From Bradyrhizobium sp. cir1 (lineage in GTDB: Bacteria; Pseudomonadota; Alphaproteobacteria; Rhizobiales; Xanthobacteraceae), in NCBI RefSeq assembly GCF_014198245.1, contig NZ_JACIHE010000002.1:124001-188000 (forward strand): DNA of 64,000 bases, read 5' to 3'. Positions 9,117 through 18,765 of this stretch are shown here, piece after piece (the stretch's first letter is position 1; the number at the start of each line of letters is the position of its first letter). The translations under genes were made by a program, and so were the position numbers. Under the pieces are notes generated by a model. The model ran no database searches. It saw nothing but the letters and a program-made list of their open reading frames with translations, and was not told where the DNA came from.

Positions 9117-9844
9117 GGCGTCTTGGCCAATTGGCGGCGGCCGGCACCGTCGCGCTGATGCTTGGCGTCGCGGTGCCCACGCACGCGCAGTGGATCGTAT
9201 TTGATCCCAACAACTACGTTCAGAATGTCCTGACGGCCGCGCGGGAGCTGCAGCAGATCAACAACCAGGTTACCTCGTTGCAGAACGAGGCGCAGATGTT
9301 GATCAACCAGGCCAGGAATCTGGCAAACCTGCCGTATTCGTCGCTGCAGCAACTGCAATTATCGATCCAGCGCACCCAGCAATTACTGGCCCAGGCCCAG
9401 CGCATTGCCTACGACATCCAGCAGATCGACCATGCCTTCTCGACAAGTTACGCGCCAGCGACCAGTAGCCAGTCGAACCAGTTGCTGATCTCCAACGCTC
9501 AATCGCGATGGCAGAATGCCTATGCCGCGACACAAGACGCGCTTCGTGTCCAGGCCGGCATCGTGGGCAACCTCGACACCAATCGCATCCAGACGTCAGC
9601 CCTCGTAACCTCGAGCCAGAGTGCCAGTGGTGCCTTGCAGGCAACTCAGGCCGGCAACCAGATCCTCGCGATTCAAGCGCAACAACTTGCCGATCTCACA
9701 GCGGCCGCGGCGGCGCAGGGCAGGGCGCAGAGCCTCGAAGCCGCTCAGCGCGCCTCGGCTCAGGATCAGGGGCGAGAGCAGCTCAGGCGTTTTCTGACAC
9801 CAGGACAGGGCTACCAATCCTCCAATGTGCAGATGTTCCACTGA
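9113..9844 (+). CDS. trbJ: Conjugal transfer protein TrbJ (VirB5-like)
   Basis: A 243-residue periplasmic or pilus-tip protein with a signal peptide (cleavage after THA, residue about 25). The mature part begins WIVFDPNNYVQNVLTAARELQQINNQ, characteristic of TrbJ, and continues as long Gln-rich helices consistent with coiled coil. The start overlaps the trbE stop by four bases and the stop overlaps the next start, so translation is coupled on both sides. Confidence 0.93.
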   Translation: MRRLGQLAAAGTVALMLGVAVPTHAQWIVFDPNNYVQNVLTAARELQQINNQVTSLQNEAQMLINQARNLANLPYSSLQQLQLSIQRTQQLLAQAQRIAYDIQQIDHAFSTSYAPATSSQSNQLLISNAQSRWQNAYAATQDALRVQAGIVGNLDTNRIQTSALVTSSQSASGALQATQAGNQILAIQAQQLADLTAAAAAQGRAQSLEAAQRASAQDQGREQLRRFLTPGQGYQSSNVQMFH

Positions 9845-10215
9845 TGACCGACATAAGGGCATTCAAGGCGCTGTCGCTGCTTACGACAATCGGCCTGGTG
9901 GCCGTCGCGACCTGCACGCTTCAGCTGCGTGGCCGAGACGAAGCCGGGGCGGCGCCGAAGGCTGATCAGAGGACTGATGCAGCCAACGCCGACCTCGTAC
10001 ACTGCCGCGGCGTCACTCCGGAGGAAACGGCAGACTATCGTCGCCACTGCCAGCAGATATGGGCCGAAAACCGGCGCCGCTTCCTTGGCACGAAAGGCGG
10101 CGTCGTCGCTCCCGGCCACGATGACCCAACCAGCTCGGTACCTGCCCAAAAGGATCAAAGCCGGATCCCGCAGGGGTATTCGAACCTGGCGACACCCGAG
10201 GCCAGCAAGCCATGA
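9844..10215 (+). CDS. trbK: Putative entry exclusion protein TrbK (alternative family)
   Basis: A 123-residue membrane-anchored protein. A hydrophobic N-terminal segment (about 9-25) ends at Cys24, possibly a lipidation site. The motif HCRGVTPEETADYRRHCQQIW, with two cysteines and a Trp, is the signature of the TrbK-alt family placed between trbJ and trbL in rhizobial clusters. Entry-exclusion proteins act in the recipient to block redundant mating. Its start overlaps the trbJ stop (TGATG) and its stop overlaps the trbL start. Confidence 0.85.
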   Translation: MTDIRAFKALSLLTTIGLVAVATCTLQLRGRDEAGAAPKADQRTDAANADLVHCRGVTPEETADYRRHCQQIWAENRRRFLGTKGGVVAPGHDDPTSSVPAQKDQSRIPQGYSNLATPEASKP

Positions 10216-11441
10216 CTGGTACGGGGATCATTGACCAGTTCCTTGAAACGTTCACGCGCTATATCGACAACGGTTTTGGGCTGCTCGGCAGCGATGTCGG
10301 ATATCTCGCGACGACCCTCGCTGCGATCGACATCACGCTTGCCGCGTTGTTCTGGAGTTGGGGGCCTGACGAGGACATTATCGCGCGGCTTGTCAAGAAG
10401 ACGCTCTTCGTGGGGGTCTTCGCCTACCTGATCGGTAACTGGAACAGCCTGGCGCGCATCGTCTTCGAGAGCTTTGCCGGTCTTGGACTGAAAGCATCGG
10501 GCGCAAGCCTGTCCGCATCCGATTTCCTGAGACCTGGAAAAATCGCTCAAGTCGGGCTCGACGCCGGCCGACCGCTGCTCGATTCGATCTCGAACCTGAT
10601 GGGCTACATCAGCTTCTTCGAAAACTTCGTCCAGATTGTTGTTCTCCTGTTCGCATGGGTCGTGGTGCTACTCGCCTTCTTCATTCTGGCGATTCAGCTC
10701 TTTGTCACCCTGATCGAATTCAAGCTTACGACGCTGGCCGGGTTCGTGCTCATTCCATTTGGCTTGTTTGGCAAGACCGCCTTCGCAGCAGAGCGGGTAT
10801 TAGGCAACGTCGTTTCCTCAGGGATCAAAGTCCTTGTTTTGGCCGTCATCGTCGGCATCGGCTCGACCCTGTTCTCGCAGTTCACCGCTGGCTTTGGTGG
10901 CAATCAGCCAACGATCGAAGACGCAATGACATTGGTGCTTGCCGCGCTCTCCTTGTTGGGCTTGGGTATCTTCGGTCCTGGTATCGCGAACGGCCTGGTG
11001 TCGGGCGGACCCCAACTCGGTGCCGGTGCCGCGATTGGAACAGGCCTTGCTGCCGGCGGAATTGTTGCCGCGGGCGCCGGTCTCGCGGCCGGCGGTGCTG
11101 GCCTCGCCGGCGGCGCGATTGCAGGCGCCGCGCGCAGTGGTGGAGCTGTCATCAGCGGAGCATCAGCCGCCTATCGAAGCGGCGGCCTTGCCGGTGTCGC
11201 GGAGGCCGGCGCTTCCGCTGCGATGAGCCCGTTGCGTCGTGCAGCGGCTGCGCTCGGCAGAGGTGGGGAAGCCGGCGCGCATGGTGCGAGCACTTCCGCC
11301 GAAGGGCAGCCCGATTGGGCGCGGCGCATGAAGCGTGCCGAGACTGTTCGGCACGGTGCGTCGGCAGTCAGCCACGCGGTCCGCTCAGGTGATCACGGCG
11401 GCGGCGGCTCTTCCGTCGATTTGTCTGAAGGAGAGCGCTGA
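10212..11441 (+). CDS. trbL: Conjugal transfer protein TrbL (VirB6-like)
   Basis: A 409-residue polytopic inner-membrane protein forming part of the translocation channel. It begins MTGTGIIDQFLETFTRYIDNGFGLL, characteristic of TrbL, with about six hydrophobic segments up to residue 270, then a low-complexity Gly/Ala-rich region (about 270-350) and a hydrophilic tail ending in Gly/Ser. The tail is cytoplasmic in models of this family. A gap of 99 bp to trbF is the only sizable break inside the cluster. Confidence 0.93.
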   Translation: MTGTGIIDQFLETFTRYIDNGFGLLGSDVGYLATTLAAIDITLAALFWSWGPDEDIIARLVKKTLFVGVFAYLIGNWNSLARIVFESFAGLGLKASGASLSASDFLRPGKIAQVGLDAGRPLLDSISNLMGYISFFENFVQIVVLLFAWVVVLLAFFILAIQLFVTLIEFKLTTLAGFVLIPFGLFGKTAFAAERVLGNVVSSGIKVLVLAVIVGIGSTLFSQFTAGFGGNQPTIEDAMTLVLAALSLLGLGIFGPGIANGLVSGGPQLGAGAAIGTGLAAGGIVAAGAGLAAGGAGLAGGAIAGAARSGGAVISGASAAYRSGGLAGVAEAGASAAMSPLRRAAAALGRGGEAGAHGASTSAEGQPDWARRMKRAETVRHGASAVSHAVRSGDHGGGGSSVDLSEGER

Positions 11442-11540
11442 CGCTTAGCTACTGCGCCTTCGCCAGCCGCTGCGCGGGCGACTGAAACGCGGACACCGAA
11501 CAACTCGAAAACGATCACTTGATCTCAGGGGCAACTATCG

Positions 11541-12224
11541 ATGTTCAAACGACCTTCCGTACACTACGGGCGCATGCCCGAGCCGATCACGCCTTACCAA
11601 AAGGCAGCGCAGGTTTGGGACGAACGCATTGGATCTGCCCGTGTGCAGGCCAAAAACTGGCGCTTGATGGCGTTCGGCTGCCTCATGCTGTCAGCAGGTC
11701 TCGCTGCTAGTCTTGTCTGGCAATCGAGCCAGGGCTCGATCACGCCCTGGGTGGTCGAAGTCGATCATCTTGGCCAGTCCCAAAGAGTTGCGCCGGCTAA
11801 CATCGACTATCAACCGACTGACGCGCAGATCGCCTGGCATCTGGCGCGCTTCATCGAAGATGTCAGAGGCCTGCCAACCGACGGCATCGTTCTGCGCCAG
11901 AACTGGCTCCGGGCCTATGATTTTACGACCGATCGGGGCGCCGCTGCGCTCAACGACTACGCGCGCAACAATGACCCCTTTGCCAGGCTGGGCAAGGCGC
12001 AGATCTCCGTCGACGTCTCGAGCGTCATTCGCGCGTCGTCGGAAAGCTTTCGCGTCGCGTGGACCCAGCGCATCTACGACAACGGCTCGTTGAGCTCGAC
12101 TGAGCGTTGGACTGCAATTCTCTCGATCGTGATCGAGACGCCGCGTGATGCCGAGCGCCTGCGCAAGAATCCCCTTGGCGTCTATGTTCGCGCCATCAAC
12201 TGGTCAAAGGAGTTGAGTCAGTGA
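11541..12224 (+). CDS. trbF: Conjugal transfer protein TrbF (VirB8-like)
   Basis: A 227-residue bitopic inner-membrane protein. A short cytoplasmic N terminus with NPYQKA-like EPITPYQKAAQVWDERIG is followed by one membrane helix (about 41-62) and a periplasmic VirB8-type domain containing WVVEVDHLGQ and the terminal ILSIVIETP..LRKNPLGVYVRAINWSKEL pattern. VirB8 proteins bridge inner-membrane and core complexes. Stop overlaps the trbG start. Confidence 0.94.
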   Translation: MFKRPSVHYGRMPEPITPYQKAAQVWDERIGSARVQAKNWRLMAFGCLMLSAGLAASLVWQSSQGSITPWVVEVDHLGQSQRVAPANIDYQPTDAQIAWHLARFIEDVRGLPTDGIVLRQNWLRAYDFTTDRGAAALNDYARNNDPFARLGKAQISVDVSSVIRASSESFRVAWTQRIYDNGSLSSTERWTAILSIVIETPRDAERLRKNPLGVYVRAINWSKELSQ

Positions 12225-13255
12225 CCAAGACGCCGCCTGACGTTCATTCGAGACGTTTCCTCCCGCACGGCAAGTTCAATTCGCCTCGGTCCAGGTTCGT
12301 GACCCCGAGGCGAGTCCTTCTGTCAGCGCTCTTGCTTGGCTCGTCGGCACTCGGTGGGTGCGCGACCTACATTCCGCCGGAGATCAGCTATGACGCGGAG
12401 GTCCCGCCGCTGCCGGCGGCTCCAGCGGCTCTGGACGACAGGTCGCGGCCGCTTCACGTACCACCGCTCTGGAGGCCGGCTCTCGGCGGCAAGTCGGGAG
12501 GGAAGGAAGACGCTGAACCCGTGAGCCGGGTTGAGACGGCAAATAGCGCGGCCCGCGTCGAACCGCGCAAGCGGGGGTATTTCAATGCGGCACAAATCTA
12601 TGCCTACAGTCCCGGAGCGCTCTATCAGATTTATGCTGCCCCGGGGCAGATTACGGATATCGCGCTCGAGGAGGGAGAACAGTTGACGGGATCGGGGCCT
12701 GTCGCGGCCGGAGATACCGTGCGCTGGGTCGTAGGAGATACCGAGAGCGGGAACGGCGACACGCGCCGCGTCCACATCCTGGTCAAGCCGACCCGCGCAT
12801 CAATCGAGACCAACCTGGTCGTGAATACCGATCGGCGCACCTACCTGATCGAGCTCCGCTCCCGCGAGCGGCCATATATGCCATCCGTTGCCTGGTACTA
12901 TCCGGAAGCGGCGCGCGAACGATCCCGTTCGATCGCCCTGAAGCCCGTTCTTCCGGACCCGGCGCAGCGCATCTCTCGCTATGCCATCGAAGGGGACAGT
13001 CCGCCCTGGCGACCGCTCGCCGCCTATGACGATGGCCGAAAGGTCTACGTCGAATTCCCGCAAGGCATCGTGCAAGGCGAGATGCCTCCGTTCTTTGTGA
13101 TTGGCCCTGACGGCAGGACCGAACTCGTCAACTACCGCGCCTACGGCAACGTGTTGATCGTTGATCGACTGTTTGCAGCCGCCGAACTCCGACTTGGCGG
13201 TGAGCACCAGCAGAAGGTCAGGATTGTCAGGACCGACGGGAGGCCATCGTCATGA
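12221..13255 (+). CDS. trbG: Conjugal transfer protein TrbG (VirB9-like)
   Basis: A 344-residue periplasmic and outer-membrane core subunit. A hydrophobic segment ends in the lipobox-like LGGC with Cys47, suggesting lipidation after removal of an unusually long leader; an internal start closer to residue 25 is possible. The domain from about residue 110 carries VirB9 features (INLAxG-like ITDIALEEGEQL, GDTVRWVVGDTESG, and the C-terminal VYVEFPQGI...PPFFVIGPDG). TrbG, TrbI and TrbH-type proteins make the outer channel. Confidence 0.93.
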   Translation: MTKTPPDVHSRRFLPHGKFNSPRSRFVTPRRVLLSALLLGSSALGGCATYIPPEISYDAEVPPLPAAPAALDDRSRPLHVPPLWRPALGGKSGGKEDAEPVSRVETANSAARVEPRKRGYFNAAQIYAYSPGALYQIYAAPGQITDIALEEGEQLTGSGPVAAGDTVRWVVGDTESGNGDTRRVHILVKPTRASIETNLVVNTDRRTYLIELRSRERPYMPSVAWYYPEAARERSRSIALKPVLPDPAQRISRYAIEGDSPPWRPLAAYDDGRKVYVEFPQGIVQGEMPPFFVIGPDGRTELVNYRAYGNVLIVDRLFAAAELRLGGEHQQKVRIVRTDGRPSS

Positions 13256-14463
13256 ACACTCGGAACGCCAACGATCCCGAGCAAGCAGCTCCGCCGGCGA
13301 CACAAAGGGAGCATCCCGAGAGCTTCCGCCTGAGAGCAGAGCATCCGCCTGTGACACGGTTGTCGCGACATACCCTGGCCGGCGGGAGCGCGGTTGCCCT
13401 GCTCGTCATCGGCGGTGCGGTGCTATGGTCGTTGCAAAACAATGGCTCTCGTAATCAGGCGACCGACGAGCTCTACAGCACTGACCACCACAATGTTGCC
13501 GATGGCATTACGACACTGCCGAAGGACTATGCTGGCGTCCCGCGCCAGCCAATCCCGCAACTTGGTCCACCACTGCCCGGGGACCTCGGTCGACCGATCC
13601 TTGCCGCTCAAGGCCAGTTGCCGACAAGCGGGGCTGATCCGGACCAGCAGCGCCGGGATCAGGAGACCGAAGCAGCCCGCATCAGTCATTTATTCGCTTC
13701 GACCAATGGGCGAGAAGTGCGCCCGTCAGTCGGTGGAGTTGTTGGCAGCGAGCGCGTCGTGCCGCCGAACGCAACGAGCGCTGGCGACGATGGACCCGCG
13801 CAAAACGGTCAGGACCGCAAGCTTGCCTTCGTGAACGCTTCTGTGGACCGTCGTACGGTCAGCCCTGACCATGTCAGCAAGCCCGCCTCACCTTACATCG
13901 TGCAGGCCGGGACAGTGATTCCGGGAGCCCTGATCACCGGGATACGATCGGACCTGCCAGGCCAGATCACGGCGCAGGTTACCGAGAACGTCTTTGACAC
14001 GCCGACCGGCCGCTTTCTGCTTGTGCCTCAGGGAGCGCGCCTGATCGGGATCTACGACAGCCAGGTCACTTTCGGCCAGTCCCGCGTCCTGCTCGTCTGG
14101 ACCCGGCTGATCATGCCGAACGGACGTTCTATCGTTCTCGAGCGGCAGCCTGGCGCCGACGCTGCCGGCTATGCCGGTCTCGAAGACCAGGTCGACAATC
14201 ACTGGGGTGAACTTTTCAAGGCTGCGGCACTATCGACGTTTCTGGCGGTCGGGACCGAACTGGGAGCCGGCTCCGATACCAACAGCAACGACAGCGCAAT
14301 TGTCCAGGCATTGCGGCATGGCGCTTCGGATTCACTGAACCAGACCGGACAGCAGGTGGTTCGGCGCAGTCTCAATATACAGCCGACGCTGACTGTGCGG
14401 CCCGGCTTCCCGGTTCGCGTTATCGTCAATCGAGATCTTGCACTTGCCCCGTATGGAACGTGA
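13252..14463 (+). CDS. trbI: Conjugal transfer protein TrbI (VirB10-like)
   Basis: A 403-residue protein spanning the envelope: cytoplasmic N terminus, a single membrane helix (about 43-62), a Pro-rich linker, and a VirB10 beta-barrel domain starting near residue 210 with YIVQAGTVIPGALITGIRSDLPG and GRFLLVPQGARLIGIYDS. The C terminus FPVRVIVNRDLALAPY is typical. It overlaps the trbG stop (ATGA) and is followed by the DUF2274 gene in GTGA overlap. Confidence 0.95.
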   Translation: MNTRNANDPEQAAPPATQREHPESFRLRAEHPPVTRLSRHTLAGGSAVALLVIGGAVLWSLQNNGSRNQATDELYSTDHHNVADGITTLPKDYAGVPRQPIPQLGPPLPGDLGRPILAAQGQLPTSGADPDQQRRDQETEAARISHLFASTNGREVRPSVGGVVGSERVVPPNATSAGDDGPAQNGQDRKLAFVNASVDRRTVSPDHVSKPASPYIVQAGTVIPGALITGIRSDLPGQITAQVTENVFDTPTGRFLLVPQGARLIGIYDSQVTFGQSRVLLVWTRLIMPNGRSIVLERQPGADAAGYAGLEDQVDNHWGELFKAAALSTFLAVGTELGAGSDTNSNDSAIVQALRHGASDSLNQTGQQVVRRSLNIQPTLTVRPGFPVRVIVNRDLALAPYGT

Positions 14464-14711
14464 ACATGCCGAAGCTCAGAATAGGAACGATTGCCGACGA
14501 CAAGCCAGTAAAGGTGACCGCCGAGCTCCCAGCTCAGGTTTACCGGGATCTTGCCACTTATGCGGAAGCGTTGGCTACAGAGGCCGGTCAACAGATTGAT
14601 CCAGCCAGGCTGATTGCTCCCATGCTGGTCCGCTTCATGGCCTCTGATCGAGGTTTCGCGCGAGTGCGACGAGCCGCCAATTCCTCAAGAACCGCTCAAG
14701 GTGAGGCATAG
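14460..14711 (+). CDS. DUF2274 protein, terminal gene of the trb cluster
   Basis: An 83-residue protein starting at GTG inside the trbI stop (GTGA) or at ATG 14466. The stretch KPVKVTAELPAQVYRDLATYAEAL looks like a ribbon-helix-helix style small protein, and this family (DUF2274) is regularly the last gene after trbI in rhizobial conjugation clusters. Its function is not established; a small regulatory or accessory role is possible. It ends 7 bp before the convergent chemoreceptor gene. Confidence 0.88.
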   Translation: MNMPKLRIGTIADDKPVKVTAELPAQVYRDLATYAEALATEAGQQIDPARLIAPMLVRFMASDRGFARVRRAANSSRTAQGEA

Positions 14712-14718
14712 CGCCCTG

Positions 14719-16755
14719 CTAGGCCGCCCGGATGTTCGCCATAAAACGATCGAGTTCCTCGCGTAACCGAGAGCTTTCGGAGGAAAGCGTTTTCGCTGAA
14801 CTCAGTACGGCCTCCGATGCACATCCGGTTTCGGTCGCGCCGCGATTGACCAGCATGACGTTCGAAACAGCTTCATGGGTACCGTGGGCAACCACTTGCA
14901 GACTCTTGGCAATTTCTTGTGTTGTCGAACTCTGCTGGTCCACAGCAATCGCGATCGTCGAGGCGATTGAGGAGATCTGACTGATCGTGCCGCCGATCTC
15001 CTTGATTGCAGCTACCGAATCCCGGGTCGCATCCTGCATGCCAGAAATGTGAGAGGAGATCTCATCCGTCGCCTTTGCGGTCTGGCTGGCCAGCGACTTA
15101 ACCTCTGACGCGACGACCGCAAAGCCGCGTCCGGCCTCGCCGGCGCGCGCGGCTTCGATTGTCGCGTTCAGAGCCAGCAAATTGGTCTGCTCAGCGATGG
15201 CGGTGATCAGCCTCACTACATCCCCGATCCGTTGCGCTGCCGATGAAAGCTTTCCAATACGGACATCGGTCTGCTGCGCCTGAAGCACTGCTTCTTCGGC
15301 GATCTGACTCGACGCACGCACCTGGCGACCTATCTCGTTGACCGACGCCGATAGCTCCTCTGTCGCGCAAGCGACCGATTGCATATTGCTCGACGCGTGT
15401 TCAGATGCCCCGGCCACATCGCCTGACAGGCGTTGGGTGCTCTCCGCCGTCCGCGTCAGCGTGCCAGCAGCACTTTCAAGTTGTAACGCCAAGTCGGAAA
15501 CGCTGGTCACGATTGCGCCCACAGCGGTCTCGAAGTTGTCGGCGAAACGAATGAGCTCTGCACGGCGCGTAGCGCGACCTGCTTCATTCTGTGCATCTCG
15601 CGCAGCCGCCTCACGTTCGCCTTTGGCAATTGCCTGCTTTTTGAACTCCTCCATGGCGCTGGCCATCTCGCCGAGTTCATCATTGCGCCCGAGACCCGGA
15701 AGAACAATATCGAAATTACCGCTGGAGAGCTCACGCATGGCCTTGCACATCGTGATCATCGGTCGGGAAAGTCCGCGGCCGAGCAACATGGCCAGCGCGC
15801 CACCCAGGAGAAAGCCCCCGGCTGCCAACAAAACGAGGAGATGCTCGGTAGCACCTACCGTGGTATCAGACTCGGCCTCAAGCCTCTTCTGATCAGCCAA
15901 AAGGTCGGACTTCATCGTGTCTGACCCTTGGCCGATCGCGCTGGCCGATTTTGCCATGTCGATAATAAGCTGGTCGATGGACCTCGAATTATCGACAAGC
16001 TTCGTGAGAGAGCTTCGGTATTCATCGAGTAGCGTTGAGATCTCCTTGATCTTCTGCCCGACCTGCGGATCTTGTGGTGAGATCGCCAGCAACGAGGTGC
16101 CGACGAAATTCAGGCGTGTGATGGCGTTGGCTGCGACCGCCTTGTCCGAATTGAAGACGAACGTGTTTACAAGCGCTGCCGCAGCCTGGAACTGCTCGAG
16201 TACCCTTTTGGCGCCGGCCGTGACATCCTGGGGACCGGAATCGGCGGTCTCGCTCGAAAGGTCGTCAAGCTTGTAACGCAGAGAAGTGGCGCTGCGAGTC
16301 AGCGGACCCTGGGCGGTCATCGAGCTTTCTGCTCTCACCCTCAATATGTCCGCGAAAATATTGCTGAAGGCGGCAAAATCGCGGGTCAGAGTCGTGATCT
16401 GATCAAGCCGCAGCGCACTGGTGGTGCCGTTCATCGAACTGTCGATCGCTTTCCTTAGATTGGCTTCAGCCGCCAGCGCAGCCTTTCCATCAATCTCTCT
16501 TCCAGTGACCACGAAGTATTGCGCAAGCAAGCGGTAGGAAATGAGTTCGCGGTCGATGTTGCGCGCCAGGTCAGCTTCCTGAACACTGTGTCGGTAGGCG
16601 CCAACTCCGAGGGAGACGCGTTCGAAGCTGTAGTAGGCAAATCCCATGCTGGTTGCCGAGATGGCCAACACAACAGAAAAGCCTAGCATGATCCTGGTGC
16701 GCAGTCGCAAGGTTGGAGCGACGACTAGTGAACTTGTGCGAGAGCGCATGCTCAT
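14719..16755 (-). CDS. Methyl-accepting chemotaxis protein
   Basis: A transmembrane chemoreceptor of about 678 residues that senses a ligand in the periplasm and controls CheA. Counted from the upstream ATG at 16773, one membrane helix lies at about 28-48, a helical periplasmic domain of about 255 residues follows (length fits helical-bimodular sensors), then the second helix (about 305-325), a HAMP linker and the signalling domain with the conserved tip [20 protein letters not shown]. No pentapeptide tether is seen at the C terminus. I choose ATG 16755 over 16773 because AAGGTGG lies 8 bases before it. Ligand unknown. Confidence 0.93.
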   Translation of the reverse strand: MSMRSRTSSLVVAPTLRLRTRIMLGFSVVLAISATSMGFAYYSFERVSLGVGAYRHSVQEADLARNIDRELISYRLLAQYFVVTGREIDGKAALAAEANLRKAIDSSMNGTTSALRLDQITTLTRDFAAFSNIFADILRVRAESSMTAQGPLTRSATSLRYKLDDLSSETADSGPQDVTAGAKRVLEQFQAAAALVNTFVFNSDKAVAANAITRLNFVGTSLLAISPQDPQVGQKIKEISTLLDEYRSSLTKLVDNSRSIDQLIIDMAKSASAIGQGSDTMKSDLLADQKRLEAESDTTVGATEHLLVLLAAGGFLLGGALAMLLGRGLSRPMITMCKAMRELSSGNFDIVLPGLGRNDELGEMASAMEEFKKQAIAKGEREAAARDAQNEAGRATRRAELIRFADNFETAVGAIVTSVSDLALQLESAAGTLTRTAESTQRLSGDVAGASEHASSNMQSVACATEELSASVNEIGRQVRASSQIAEEAVLQAQQTDVRIGKLSSAAQRIGDVVRLITAIAEQTNLLALNATIEAARAGEAGRGFAVVASEVKSLASQTAKATDEISSHISGMQDATRDSVAAIKEIGGTISQISSIASTIAIAVDQQSSTTQEIAKSLQVVAHGTHEAVSNVMLVNRGATETGCASEAVLSSAKTLSSESSRLREELDRFMANIRAA

Positions 16756-17037
16756 ATCGATCACCACCTTCATTCTGAAAACCGAGGACGAGAGTCCGAC
16801 GTCGAACCTCTTTCAGTTAGAAGGCGATTGAATAAGGGTACGTAAATTCGGCAGGGACTTCGGCCAATCGCGAACGATGAAGTTTGTACGAAACGTACAG
16901 ATACGCGCGAGTCCTTCGGCGATGGAAGCTCTTCATCATACATCTTCGGGACCGTCGGAGCGGCGGAACTGTCATGCCGATGATCGTAATCCGGTTCATT
17001 GCGGAATGCGTTTCTCAAGAGGCAGGAATATGGATCC

Positions 17038-17973
17038 TCACTCAGGCGCGGCAATAGGAAAGGGGTAGCGTTCGGATAATAGACTGAGAAAGCGCTTCAG
17101 TGCAGGATTGTCGTTGTCCTTGAGCCAATGCGCATAAAAGCCAATTCGGCTCGGCCCCGTTCCGTCTTGCAACTCGCGATAGTCGAGGCCCGAAAAGCAT
17201 GCTCCGATGTCGGACTCCATGACGAGGCCTATGCCAAGGCCCATGCTGATGAGGCTCTTCACGATGTCCCGGCTAACATCATGCCTTTCAATTTTCGGAC
17301 GATCGTCGCGCGCAATGAGCTTCGAAACGATGAGATCCTCTATTTGGCTCGCGGGGTCTTGTCGGCCCAAAATAACTGTTTCGCCGTGGAGATCGGTCCA
17401 GTTGACGATATCCCGGGCGGCCAGACGGTGATCCTTATCCAGCAGAATCAGGATGCGCTCGTTCCACACCTGAAGACTGCCCTGGCTGCAGGAGGCGGAA
17501 AATCCTGGCGCAATGGCGATGTCGATCGTTCCGCTGCGGAGCGCGCGCATGAGTCGAACGCGCGAGCGTTCGAATGTCGAAAGTTCAACCTGCGGTGTGC
17601 GTCTTTTGAACTCCGCGAGGGTGGCGCGGAGATCGCCAATCGACATCGAAGTGGAGAAGCCGACGGACAGACGTCCGGCCTCGCCGTAGCCATGAGCGCG
17701 ACTGGCTATGAGCAGGGAATCCAGTTGCTCGAGGATCAGGCGGGACATTCGCAGCGCGCTCCGACCGGCAACCGTCGGTACGACGCCGCCTGTCGAGCGA
17801 TCGAACAGGGTGACCCCGAGGAGATGTTCAAACTGGCTGATGGACCTGCTCAACACGGAATGCCGAACTTCGAGGAGCTCGGCTGCCTGACGAAAGCTCC
17901 CGCAATCGGCTGCCGCGATTGCCGAGCGCAGGTGGTGCAGTCCGATCCTGGCTGACCGAATCGTGCGAGCCAT
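17038..17973 (-). CDS. LysR-family transcriptional regulator
   Basis: A 311-residue regulator. The winged helix-turn-helix lies at residues about 12-70 (HHLRSAIAAADCGSFRQAAELLEVRHSVLSRSISQFE), followed by a periplasmic-binding-protein-like effector domain. The regulated gene is not obvious: it is followed by the chemoreceptor in the same direction and preceded by luxI in the same direction, so no divergent target is adjacent. It could act on the quorum-sensing or transfer genes nearby, which is inference only. Confidence 0.9.
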   Translation of the reverse strand: MARTIRSARIGLHHLRSAIAAADCGSFRQAAELLEVRHSVLSRSISQFEHLLGVTLFDRSTGGVVPTVAGRSALRMSRLILEQLDSLLIASRAHGYGEAGRLSVGFSTSMSIGDLRATLAEFKRRTPQVELSTFERSRVRLMRALRSGTIDIAIAPGFSASCSQGSLQVWNERILILLDKDHRLAARDIVNWTDLHGETVILGRQDPASQIEDLIVSKLIARDDRPKIERHDVSRDIVKSLISMGLGIGLVMESDIGACFSGLDYRELQDGTGPSRIGFYAHWLKDNDNPALKRFLSLLSERYPFPIAAPE

Positions 17974-18037
17974 ACTTGTCTAAGGTCCACTTGTCTGACC
18001 CACGGCCGTGGGCTGTGGCTTCCCGATATGGCCTGGC

Positions 18038-18667
18038 TCAGGCTGCGCCGAGAGCGGGTTCCCACAGTACCGGGGAACGGACTTTGCCTGCATCGCAGAC
18101 GCGAGCCAGGGCGTCCCTGGACACCTCGAGATAGCCAGCAATAGCGTCCGAGCGACCCAGACGGATCGGCTCTCCAGCGCGACGCAGCGGCCATCCTGCG
18201 CGACGCAATATGCGTTCCATGCGAGTGTCGGTGACGGTCACGATCTCCACGAGCCGTCGGGAAAGGCCGAACTCGATCATGCCAGCGAACAGTTCGTAAG
18301 TTGCACTTGTCAATCCTCGCATCATGCTGCGTGGCTCGTCACCTACGTGGACCGCGAAGCGACTGCTCTCCCAAAGCGAGTTATTTGTGGGTAATGGCTG
18401 TCCGCCAAGCAGGGTCGGAAAGGTATCACGTATCATTGTAGGTCCGTTGGATGGAAGAAGTCGCACGCAGCCTTGAACACGATCGCCGTTGGCGCGTTGA
18501 ATCAGGTAGACTGGATCGAGTGCGTCATACTCATCGACTTCCACACCGCTATTGAACTGAACATCCCACTGCAGACGCTCCTTGAAGACCCGGTAGCGCA
18601 GGCGGTGCATATCCAGGAGTTCGTTCGCAAAGGCCCCATAAAAGTCTCGCGTGATGGCCTGTATCAT
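18038..18667 (-). CDS. LuxI-family acyl-homoserine-lactone synthase
   Basis: A 209-residue synthase that makes an N-acyl-homoserine lactone from S-adenosylmethionine and an acyl donor. The invariant residues are in place: R24, F28, W34, D45, D48, then F83, E100 and R103 (ESSRF). The frame is open upstream, but the start at 18667 has GGAGGCGGAG just before it and begins the conserved MIQAITR. It lies downstream of and in the same direction as the luxR gene, 98 bp away, beside the trb cluster as in TraI/TraR-controlled conjugation. Acyl chain length cannot be read from the sequence. Confidence 0.92.
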   Translation of the reverse strand: MIQAITRDFYGAFANELLDMHRLRYRVFKERLQWDVQFNSGVEVDEYDALDPVYLIQRANGDRVQGCVRLLPSNGPTMIRDTFPTLLGGQPLPTNNSLWESSRFAVHVGDEPRSMMRGLTSATYELFAGMIEFGLSRRLVEIVTVTDTRMERILRRAGWPLRRAGEPIRLGRSDAIAGYLEVSRDALARVCDAGKVRSPVLWEPALGAA

Positions 18668-18726
18668 GACTCCGCCTCCGATGCCGATGGGACCCGGATC
18701 AAAGACGAAACTGGCCGTATGCACAG

Positions 18727-18744
18727 CCTCCTCAGGTCGGGAGG
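18727..18744. promoter_or_regulatory. Imperfect inverted repeat upstream of luxI (possible lux-type box)
   Basis: The 18-bp site CCTCCTCAGGTCGGGAGG has 5-bp perfect arms (CCTCC/GGAGG) and lies about 60 bp before the luxI start, in the 98-bp gap after luxR. Size and position fit a LuxR-type binding site, but the sequence is not a canonical one, so this is tentative. Confidence 0.3.
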
Positions 18745-18765
18745 TGTTGCCCGGCATGGAGCAGG

